From Candidatus Eiseniibacteriota bacterium (GTDB taxonomy: Bacteria > Orphanbacterota > Orphanbacteria > Orphanbacterales > Orphanbacteraceae), in contig JAJRWB010000053.1 in assembly GCA_024276995.1 (NCBI GenBank), positions 1 to 31,604 of the forward strand: a DNA stretch of 31,604 nt, given 5' to 3'. The notes beneath the pieces are model-generated. The model was not told where the DNA came from, searched no databases, and saw only the letters and a list, made by a program, of their open reading frames with translations. Numbering within the stretch: the stretch's first letter is position 1; each line of letters opens with the position of its first letter. A program made the translations under genes and the position numbers. Of the stretch, positions 17,757 through 24,750 are shown piece after piece.

Positions 17757-17835
17757 CCTGTTATCCGGTCCCCGGATATTCCCCGGAGACAGTCGGGGAC
17801 GCGGAACCGAGAACCGGAGGGCGGGGTGGGGAATG

Positions 17836-17844
17836 TGTTATATT
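17836..17844 (+). promoter_or_regulatory. Extended -10 promoter for the EEP hydrolase gene
   Basis: TGTTATATT gives a TGn followed by TATATT (5/6 match) in otherwise GC-rich sequence. Transcription near 17851 would leave a leader of about 79 bases to the ATG at 17930. The 268-base gap between pdxR and this gene therefore appears to hold two divergent promoters. Confidence 0.4.
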
Positions 17845-17929
17845 CAGTATCCAGAGATGAGATCGGAGGCCGTTTCGGAAATGGAAGACGGCTCAATCGG
17901 TGGGGTCGCTCGACAGAGACGGGGAATCG

Positions 17930-18874
17930 ATGCGAGGCGAACAGATCAGGAGATTATCGGGCGTGCTCACCATTGCGACGCTCGTGGCGACCGTCCTCTC
18001 TCTCCTCCCCGTCAGGGCGTGGCCCCTCGAACTCCTCGCGAGCTTCCGCGTGCAGATCACATTGATATCGCTGTTCGCCGCGCTGGCGGCGATCTCGTTC
18101 CGCATGCATCGCAGCGCGGCGCTAGCCCTCCTTCTCACGACGGCCCAGGCGGGGATCCTCGCGCCGATCTTCGTCAATGCGGGGGTGGAGAGCTCGAAAG
18201 GCGACGATGAGATCACGCTGCTCACGCTGAACGTGGAATGGACGAACCGTTCCGACAAGGAAATACTCGACACGATCCGCGGCGCCGACGCCGACATCGT
18301 CGTCGTGGAGGAGGTCGATTCGTGGTGGCGGGAAAGGCTCGCCACACTCGACGATCTCTTCCCCTACCGGTACTTCGACCCGGTGTCGAGCCGGCCGGGG
18401 GTGGCGGTCCTTTCGCGCACCGGTGCCCTCTCGGAAGAGTGGCGCCCCCTGCAGGGCAGGGCGTTCGTCACACTGCGATTCCAGCCGGTGGCGAAAGTGT
18501 TCCGCCTCACCGCTCTCCATGCCCTCCCCCCGAGATCACCGCTCCTCTACAGGGCGCGAAACAGGCAGCTCGACGGCGTCGCCGCGCACCTCGCGCGGCT
18601 GGAGAGGAGCGAGCCGCTCCCCACCCTGGCGGCGGGAGACTTCAACACCACCCCCTGGTCACCGGTGATGCGGGATTTCCTCGAGCGAACGGGACTGGTC
18701 GATGTGCGGGCGGGCCGGGGCGCGCTCCCCACATGGCCCTCGTGGAACCCGCTTCTTTGCGTTCCGATCGACCATATTCTCCACTCCCGCGAGATCGGCG
18801 TGGAGAACGTGGAACGATTGCAGCTCGAGGGGTCGGATCACATCGGCCTCCTCTCACGACTGACCCTCGGCTGA
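17930..18874 (+). CDS. Membrane-anchored endonuclease/exonuclease/phosphatase family protein
   Basis: A 314-residue protein: two or three N-terminal hydrophobic helices (about residues 10-85), then an EEP (DNase I-like) domain. Motifs in order: TLNVEWTN (N101), VVEEVDSWW (E127/E128), LHALPP, AGDFNTTPWSP and the terminal SDHIGLLS (D303, H304). The plan resembles the YafD group of EEP proteins, whose substrate is unknown; it may cleave nucleic acid or phosphoesters outside the membrane. I chose the ATG at 17930, preceded by GGGG at suitable distance; a GTG at 17900 is an alternative. It heads a same-direction run with the SGNH/TPR and sulfatase-like genes. Confidence 0.88.
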   Translation: MRGEQIRRLSGVLTIATLVATVLSLLPVRAWPLELLASFRVQITLISLFAALAAISFRMHRSAALALLLTTAQAGILAPIFVNAGVESSKGDDEITLLTLNVEWTNRSDKEILDTIRGADADIVVVEEVDSWWRERLATLDDLFPYRYFDPVSSRPGVAVLSRTGALSEEWRPLQGRAFVTLRFQPVAKVFRLTALHALPPRSPLLYRARNRQLDGVAAHLARLERSEPLPTLAAGDFNTTPWSPVMRDFLERTGLVDVRAGRGALPTWPSWNPLLCVPIDHILHSREIGVENVERLQLEGSDHIGLLSRLTLG

Positions 18875-18941
18875 CCGGCCGGCGCGGACCGAGCGAATTT
18901 CACAGGGATTTTTCTCGTCCCCGAAGGTAAACTGCCTCAAT

Positions 18942-20819
18942 ATGATCGCTATCTCTCCATCGAACGCCGACAGGGGCGGCACGACTCTCGTGCAGAAGCT
19001 CATCCTCTTCCTCTTCGGCATCGCTCTTATCGCCGGAGTGGAAACGGTTCTCCGCGTGGCGGGCATCGGCGGCGAGGCGAAGCTCTTTGTGAGGGAGAAA
19101 TCGCCCGACGGCATCGAGTACTACGTCACCAACGAGGCGCTCAACAAGCGACTCTTCTTTCCCGTGACGGGAAAGGCTTCCGACTTCCCCCGTCCCCAGG
19201 TTCCGTACGCCCGCTTCCCCGTAAAAAAGGGGGAGAACACTTTCCGCTTCTTCGTCGTCGGCGCGTCGTCGTCGGTCGGCTTTCCTTTCTCTCCAAATGT
19301 CGCGTTCGCCGGGTTCCTCCGTGAAATGCTCGCCGCAGGTAGTGAAGGGATGAAAATCGAGGGGATCAACACGTCGATGACGGCGATCAGCAGTTACCAG
19401 GTCGGGCGATGGGTGAAGGAGATCGTGAACCACTACGATCCCGACCTCGTGGTGGTCTACACGGGACACAACGAAGTGTACGGCGTTCTCGGCGCCGGGT
19501 CGTCGATGTCGGTGGGGACCCACCGCTGGCTGACCCGTCTCTTCCTCGATGTCCAGGGAACGGCGCTCTACTCTCTCGTCGCCCACGGCATGGAGAAAGT
19601 GATGAGACCGCCCGCCGGCGGGCCGAAGGGACAACCTCTCGAGTCGCTCACCCGCAACCGGGAAGTGAGACCCGACAGTGAAATGCATCGCGCCGTGGAG
19701 AAGAACTTCAGGAAGAACCTTCTCGACATGCGCTACGCCGCGCGAAAGAAGGGTGTGCCGATCTTCTTTTGCACGCCCGTGTCGAACCGTTCCGGCTGCG
19801 CGCCGATGATCTCCCTCCACGATCAGCTCTTCGACGTCGCGGCCGACGGACGGGAGTGGGAGCGGTACCTGACGTACGGCGACACGAGTTTCCGCACGGG
19901 AGACTGGAAGCGCGCGGCGACCGAGTACGGCCGCGCCCTCGAAATGGATCCCACCTGGGGCGAAACGCACTACCGCCTTGGTCTTCTCGCCCTGGAGGAG
20001 GGACGAATCGGCGACGCGCGAAAAGCATTCTCCAAGGCACTTCTCCACGACGCCCTCCACCTGAGGGCATGCGACCCTCTGCTCGACATCGTCCGGGAAG
20101 TGGCCGGAGATCGGAAGGACGCCGGTGTCCGTCTCGTCGATACGGCGAGGCGATTCGACGAGGAGTCGGAAAGGGGCGTCACCGGCACCGACCTGGTATT
20201 CGAACATGTTCATCCGAACGGAAAGGGTCATTACTTGATCGCCTCGGAGATCTACAGGGAGTTTCTCCGGACCGATGCGGGCGGCCGTTTCTCGCCGGCG
20301 GGGGAACTTCCCTTCGACGAAGCGAGCCGGCGCACCGGCTACACGCCGGTGGATCGTGTCTTCGGCGACCGGTTCATGATCCTCATGCACCACAGATGGC
20401 CTTTCGACGGCACTTTTCGAAACGAAAACGAGACGCGCCGCCTCGAAAAGGATCTCCGTCTCGCCCGGGCAGACCTCGATTCGGTGGAGACCGCCGTACT
20501 CGATGCGAACCGGTCGGAGACGACGGTGCTTCTTCTCCACCACAAGATCGGTCTCGCCTACCTCGAGGCAAAGCTTCCGGAGAAGGCGGCGGGCCGGTTC
20601 GAACTCCTGGCGCGGGTCCTTCCCGAGCTGGTCGAGGTTCGGCTTCTCCTCGCCGCGTCGCTCACGCAGGCGGGAGATATCGAGGGCGCGCTCGCGTCCC
20701 TTCGCTCGGCGCTCGACGACGGTTTCCTCGACAGGGAGGCGATCGAGGCCGATACGCTCCTCGCGGCGCTTCGGGCCGATCCGCGCTACACCGGCCTCTA
20801 CGACGGCGGTCCGCGGTAG
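18942..20819 (+). CDS. Membrane-anchored SGNH hydrolase-like protein with TPR repeats
   Basis: A 625-residue protein with an N-terminal hydrophobic anchor (about 17-40), an SGNH/GDSL-like domain and TPR helices. The SGNH blocks are visible: GASSSVG at 107-113 (S109 the probable nucleophile), the block III equivalent YTGHNEVYG (173-181, with GHNE where GxND is usual) and FEHVHPNGKGH (from 420) with the block V histidine. A TPR segment (TGDWKRAATEYGRALEMDP, GRIGDARKAFSKAL) is inserted between blocks III and V, and further repeats follow at the C-terminus (EKAAGRFELL, GDIEGALASLRSAL). The likely role is deacylation or modification of envelope glycans. It lies 67 bases after the EEP gene; its own ribosome site is weak. 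Confidence 0.85.
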   Translation: MIAISPSNADRGGTTLVQKLILFLFGIALIAGVETVLRVAGIGGEAKLFVREKSPDGIEYYVTNEALNKRLFFPVTGKASDFPRPQVPYARFPVKKGENTFRFFVVGASSSVGFPFSPNVAFAGFLREMLAAGSEGMKIEGINTSMTAISSYQVGRWVKEIVNHYDPDLVVVYTGHNEVYGVLGAGSSMSVGTHRWLTRLFLDVQGTALYSLVAHGMEKVMRPPAGGPKGQPLESLTRNREVRPDSEMHRAVEKNFRKNLLDMRYAARKKGVPIFFCTPVSNRSGCAPMISLHDQLFDVAADGREWERYLTYGDTSFRTGDWKRAATEYGRALEMDPTWGETHYRLGLLALEEGRIGDARKAFSKALLHDALHLRACDPLLDIVREVAGDRKDAGVRLVDTARRFDEESERGVTGTDLVFEHVHPNGKGHYLIASEIYREFLRTDAGGRFSPAGELPFDEASRRTGYTPVDRVFGDRFMILMHHRWPFDGTFRNENETRRLEKDLRLARADLDSVETAVLDANRSETTVLLLHHKIGLAYLEAKLPEKAAGRFELLARVLPELVEVRLLLAASLTQAGDIEGALASLRSALDDGFLDREAIEADTLLAALRADPRYTGLYDGGPR

Positions 20820-20872
20820 CGCACGGCGTTCTCATGATCTCTTCCGGACGATTCTGCTACCATCGACGGGCA

Positions 20873-22648
20873 ATGCGCATCATGACGAAAACTTTCCGCA
20901 CAGGCCTTTTTCTCACACTCGCGGCGGCGCTCCCCGGGTGCTCCGGCGGGAACGACACCGTCAAGCGCGATGCGCAACCGCCGTGCGTGATCATCTACCT
21001 CGTCGACACGCTTCGGCCCGATCATCTCGATCCTTACGGCTACGACGGCGCCACATCGCCCCGCCTGGCGGCGTTCGCCCGGGACGCCGTCCTCTTCCGC
21101 CGGGCGTACTCTCCCTCGTCGTGGACGAAGCCGGCGGTGGCGTCGATCATGACCTCCCTCTACCCCCTCGAGCATGGCGCCATGGAGAAACGGGACAGGC
21201 TCTCCGACAGGACGACCACGGCGGCCGAGCGATTCCGCGCCGCCGGTTTCGAGACGGCCGCGTTCGTCTCGAGCCCGTGGATCATTCCCGCATTCGGATT
21301 CGACAGGGGATTCGAACATTTCGACGTGGTGACTCACAACGGAGGGGTGAAGGGAACGCAGGCGCCGCAGATATTCGACGCCCTCGAGAGTTTCTGGAAG
21401 GATCGGTCGGCGGATAAGCCGCTTTTCCTTTATATCCATACGAAAGAGCCGCACGCGCCGTACGCCCCGCCGGCCCGGTACCGCCGCGGCGAACAACCGG
21501 GCGAAAACGCGATGATGGAAAAAGATGTCACCGCCGGGACCCGCGACGAGGCGATCGCGCTCTACGACGGAGAGATCCGCTACAACGACGACTACTTCGG
21601 CAGGCTTCTCGACCTCCTCGCCGCCGACAGCCTCTACGACCGGAGCGTCATCGTCTACACCGCCGACCATGGCGAGGAGTTTCTCGAGCACGGCGACACC
21701 GGCCACGGGAAGAGACTCTGGGAGGAACTGGTGCGCGTGCCGCTTCTCATCAAGTTTCCCGGCGAAAGAGGGGGCGGTTCCGCCGTCGACGATCCGGTGA
21801 GCCTCCTCGACATCCTCCCGACGCTCCTCGACGCGGCCGGCGTTCCCCTCACCGGTGATTCCCTGTCGGGGAGGACTCTCGCCGCCGCCGCTTCCCCCCC
21901 CTTCCAGATGGCGAAGCGGGATCTTTTCATGGAAGAGCCGAGGGATGCCGTCGAACTGATCGCCGTCCGGCGCGGCGACTACAAGGCGATCCTGCGCACC
22001 AGGCCGAAGGAATCGTTTCTGCTCTTCGATCTCGCCCGTGACGGCTCCGAAAAGACCGACATCGCCGCCGAGAAAAGCTCCCTCGCCGCGGAGCTTCGGA
22101 GCGAACTGTTCGCGAGACTCGGCGCCAGGGAGACGGGATACGTGCTGTACGCCCTCGGCGGAAAGGCGACCCATGAACTGAGCGGCGTGATCCGCGTGTC
22201 GGGAGAGGTGGTCTCGCTCACCGATCACAACGTCGGCGGCGACGACGAGCTGGAGCGCTCGCGACGAGAGATCCGCTTCCGATTTCACATGGCGAAACCC
22301 GACGACGAAGTGGTGGCCGGTTTCCGGGCGATCAGCCCGAGAAGGACGATCGCCTTTCGCACCGATCCGCCCGGCGCGGAGGCGACGTTCGAGCTTTATC
22401 TCGACGGCGACCCGATCGACCCGGCCATGGTCGGCCTCGGATCGGACCGGCGTTCGGTGGCGGGACTTCCCGTCTCCATCGATCCGGGACGGGGGGACGC
22501 CCTCTTCGAAGGGAGAAGACTTCCGTCGAAAAGAGAAAAGAAGGAACTGCCCATGGAGATCGTGATCGGTTACCGCCATGTCGCCGAGAAGGTCGATATC
22601 GACGAACGCACCGAGGCGGATCTGCGCGCCCTCGGCTATCTCAAGTAG
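20873..22648 (+). CDS. Sulfatase-like lipoprotein (alkaline phosphatase superfamily) without a formylglycine motif
   Basis: A 591-residue predicted lipoprotein (lipobox LPGC, C23) of the sulfatase/phosphoglycerol-transferase fold. Metal ligands are visible at VDTLRPDHL (D45) and TADHGEEF. The nucleophile region reads SSWTKPAVASIMTS. True sulfatases have C/S-x-P-x-R; here T85 would be the nucleophile, as in phosphoethanolamine and phosphoglycerol transferases. The last ~180 residues form an extra beta-rich domain ending LRALGYLK, a tail often seen in this group. The start is uncertain: ATGs at 20834, 20873 and 20882 are all in frame and none has a strong ribosome site; 20873 gives a good signal peptide. 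The same frame is open far upstream through the SGNH gene, but that part is not real. It probably modifies envelope glycans or lipids. Confidence 0.87.
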   Translation: MRIMTKTFRTGLFLTLAAALPGCSGGNDTVKRDAQPPCVIIYLVDTLRPDHLDPYGYDGATSPRLAAFARDAVLFRRAYSPSSWTKPAVASIMTSLYPLEHGAMEKRDRLSDRTTTAAERFRAAGFETAAFVSSPWIIPAFGFDRGFEHFDVVTHNGGVKGTQAPQIFDALESFWKDRSADKPLFLYIHTKEPHAPYAPPARYRRGEQPGENAMMEKDVTAGTRDEAIALYDGEIRYNDDYFGRLLDLLAADSLYDRSVIVYTADHGEEFLEHGDTGHGKRLWEELVRVPLLIKFPGERGGGSAVDDPVSLLDILPTLLDAAGVPLTGDSLSGRTLAAAASPPFQMAKRDLFMEEPRDAVELIAVRRGDYKAILRTRPKESFLLFDLARDGSEKTDIAAEKSSLAAELRSELFARLGARETGYVLYALGGKATHELSGVIRVSGEVVSLTDHNVGGDDELERSRREIRFRFHMAKPDDEVVAGFRAISPRRTIAFRTDPPGAEATFELYLDGDPIDPAMVGLGSDRRSVAGLPVSIDPGRGDALFEGRRLPSKREKKELPMEIVIGYRHVAEKVDIDERTEADLRALGYLK

Positions 22649-22667
22649 GGCGACTTCGGCTGGCGTC

Positions 22668-23726
22668 CTACGCCTCTCCGCCGTCTCCCGGGCGGCGGCG
22701 CCTTCGCGTGGCCGCCGCGGCGGCGATACCGATCCCCTTGCGGGTCATCGAGGTGATCGGCCACCCCCCCAGTTCCTCGCGGGCGACCCAAGTCCATTCT
22801 CCCTCGCCGCACGGCGGTTCGCCGCCCGACGCGCAAAACACTTCGACATCATACCGTTCATTCATGATCGAATGGCGGAACGATCCCGACCGGACGGCGC
22901 CGGGCGCGTCACGGCCGCTCCCCTCGGGGAGTTCCCACATGCCGCCGAGACGTCCTCCCTCGGGACGGCGGCGAAGGAGGATCCTCCCGGCACCGTCGCT
23001 GAACACGAGAAGAGAGCGCCGCACGGAGCGCATGGCGGGACGCGTTCGCGGCGCCGGGCACTGCGCTACCATGTCGTTTTCGAGAGCACCGCACCGGCGC
23101 CGCACGGGGCACGAAGCGCACGCGGGGGCGGCCGGCGTACAGACCAGGGCGCCCCACTCCATGAGCGCCTGGTTGAAATCGCCCGGCCTCGCCCGGGGGA
23201 CGAGCACCGCGGCGGCGCGCCAGTAGCGGTCGCGCACACCGGCGTCGCTCCACGACTCCATTCTCGCGAAGAAGCGGGCGATCACGCGGAAGACGTTGCC
23301 GTCCAGGATCGGCGCGGAGATTCCGAAGGCGATCGAGCGGATCGCCCCGGCGGTGTAGCGGCCGACGCCGGGGAGGGCGAGGAGATCGTCCTCGTCCTCG
23401 GGAAGAACGCCGCCGTGCCGGCGCACAACGATTCCGGCCGCCTCTTTCAGGTGTCTCGCGCGACGGTAATAGCCGAGGCCGGACCAGAGGGCGAGCACGT
23501 CGTCCACCGGCGCGGCGGCGAGCGCATCGACACCGGGAAAACGGTCGAGAAAACGATCGTAGTAATCGAGCACCGTCGCCACGCGGGTCTGCTGGAGCAT
23601 GATCTCCGATACCCAGAGGGCATACGGGTCGGAGGTTCCCCGCCACGGAAGGTCACGGCGGTTCGCCCTGTACCACCGCGGAAGAACGGTTCGGAGATAG
23701 CGGATGCTGCCCGGGTCGATCGTCAT
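22668..23726 (-). CDS. mutY: A/G-specific adenine DNA glycosylase
   Basis: A base-excision repair enzyme that removes adenine opposite 8-oxoguanine. Numbered from the longer possible start (GTG at 23780), E59 (VSEIMLQQT), the hairpin LPGVGRYTAGAI (136-147), D160 (ILDGNVFRV) and a [4Fe-4S] cluster C-x6-C-x2-C-x5-C (C214, C221, C224, C230) are intact. A C-terminal NUDIX-like domain (LLRRRPEGGRLGGMWELPEG) recognises 8-oxoG. I chose the ATG at 23726 (352 residues) because the 18 codons before it have third-position bases unlike the rest of the gene. Neither start has a clear ribosome site. It is divergent from the cytochrome cluster and ends 19 bases from the sulfatase-like gene. Confidence 0.95.
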   Translation of the reverse strand: MTIDPGSIRYLRTVLPRWYRANRRDLPWRGTSDPYALWVSEIMLQQTRVATVLDYYDRFLDRFPGVDALAAAPVDDVLALWSGLGYYRRARHLKEAAGIVVRRHGGVLPEDEDDLLALPGVGRYTAGAIRSIAFGISAPILDGNVFRVIARFFARMESWSDAGVRDRYWRAAAVLVPRARPGDFNQALMEWGALVCTPAAPACASCPVRRRCGALENDMVAQCPAPRTRPAMRSVRRSLLVFSDGAGRILLRRRPEGGRLGGMWELPEGSGRDAPGAVRSGSFRHSIMNERYDVEVFCASGGEPPCGEGEWTWVAREELGGWPITSMTRKGIGIAAAAATRRRRRPGDGGEA

Positions 23727-23796
23727 GACGGGGCGAAGCGTAGCCTCGGCAAAGGGTGGTGTCAAACAAACGGTTCTCACGCCGGGAACTTATCCC

Positions 23797-23805
23797 TGCT
23801 ACAAT
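23797..23805 (+). promoter_or_regulatory. Extended -10 promoter of the cytochrome cluster
   Basis: TGCTACAAT provides TGn plus TACAAT (5/6). No clear -35 is seen. Transcription near 23812 would give a leader of about 33 bases before the first gene at 23845. No other promoter-like sequence is apparent before 31018, consistent with a single five-gene transcript. Confidence 0.45.
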
Positions 23806-23818
23806 TTCAGCCGATGAA

Positions 23819-23848
23819 ATGAGCGGGAGGTTCTCCGCGATAACATGA
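23819..23848 (+). other. Possible 9-codon upstream ORF coupled to the cytochrome cluster
   Basis: An ATG at 23819 opens a frame encoding MSGRFSAIT, and its TGA overlaps the ATG at 23845 as ATGA. The first real gene has no ribosome site at normal distance; the nearest GGGAGG is 14 bases away and lies inside this small frame. Translation of the leader could therefore deliver ribosomes to the main start. The small frame itself has no clear ribosome site, so this is speculative. Confidence 0.25.
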
Positions 23849-24750
23849 CCGGCACGGGCGAGGCACATAAGGGAAAGAAGAGGCCGCGCGCCTGGCGCGT
23901 GTTCCTCGTGGTGCTCTACACCCTTTCGGCGGCGTTCTGTATCTACCAGGCGCTCGGAGGGCTTTCGTACTACCTGACCCCCTACACTTCCCGGCCCCAT
24001 CTCGACGCGTACCGAACGCTCCGTCCCGGAGGGAGCGTGGGACACGGCTTCGGCGTCGCCGGGGGGGCGATGCTCCTCCTCCTTCTCCTCTATTCCGTGC
24101 GGAAGAGTAACCGGCTTCTTCGCGGCGCCGGACCGGTCGGGAGGTGGCTCGACATCCACATCTACTTCGGTATCTTCGGACCGCTCCTGATCATTCTTCA
24201 TACATCGTTCAAGGTCGGGGGGATCGTGGCGATCAGCTTCTGGTCGATGGTTGCGGTGGCACTCAGCGGCGTGCTCGGCCGTTTCCTCTACCGCCAGATT
24301 CCCCGAAACCTCCTCGGCGATGAACTCGGCGCGAAGGAGATCGGCGCGGCGCAGCGCGAAATCGACTCCGAACTCCGCGACCGCTTTCACCTAACGGGGC
24401 CGATGCTCGACCGCATCGATCGAGAAGCTCGCGGCGGCGCGCGGAGCGGCGGCGTATCCCTCGCGCTTGCGCTCCTACGTGGCGACCTCGGCCTCGGCAG
24501 GATACCGTGGCGCCTGGCGTCGGAGTTCTCCGGCAAACTCCCGGCGCCGAGCGACGGGGCGTCGACACTGCCCGACGTGATCCGGGCAAGGGCGCTCCTC
24601 ACGCGGCGCATCGCCCTCCTCGATCGTGTGCAGCGTCTCTTCCACTACTGGCACGTGATTCATAAACCATTCGCCTATACCATGCTGATCTTCATGATCA
24701 TCCATGTGGTCATCGCCGTGGTGCTCGGTTACAGGTGGATCTGGTCATGA
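23845..24750 (+). CDS. Predicted di-haem b-type membrane cytochrome, first gene of the electron-transfer cluster
   Basis: A 301-residue inner-membrane protein with about five hydrophobic helices. Two helices each carry a pair of histidines 14 residues apart: H105/H119 (DIHIYFGIFGPLLIILHT) and H273/H287 (IHKPFAYTMLIFMIIH). This is the geometry by which cytochrome b and ferric-reductase-like proteins hold two b haems across the membrane. Further histidines are at 67, 267 and 270. A polar, charged region (about 150-255) lies between the helix pairs. I do not recognise a named family. Its place before two multihaem cytochromes suggests it passes electrons between the quinone pool or a cytoplasmic donor and the periplasm. 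Its stop overlaps the next start (ATGA). Confidence 0.8.
   Translation: MTGTGEAHKGKKRPRAWRVFLVVLYTLSAAFCIYQALGGLSYYLTPYTSRPHLDAYRTLRPGGSVGHGFGVAGGAMLLLLLLYSVRKSNRLLRGAGPVGRWLDIHIYFGIFGPLLIILHTSFKVGGIVAISFWSMVAVALSGVLGRFLYRQIPRNLLGDELGAKEIGAAQREIDSELRDRFHLTGPMLDRIDREARGGARSGGVSLALALLRGDLGLGRIPWRLASEFSGKLPAPSDGASTLPDVIRARALLTRRIALLDRVQRLFHYWHVIHKPFAYTMLIFMIIHVVIAVVLGYRWIWS

Noticed and set aside
18900-20543. A 547-codon antisense frame over the SGNH/TPR gene, and a similar 593-codon frame at 20798-22579
   Set aside because: Composition is that of a shadow frame; the sense genes carry complete motifs.
19769-20872. Upstream extension of the sulfatase-like frame through the SGNH gene
   Set aside because: No motif is present, and the signal peptide with lipobox begins only at 20873.
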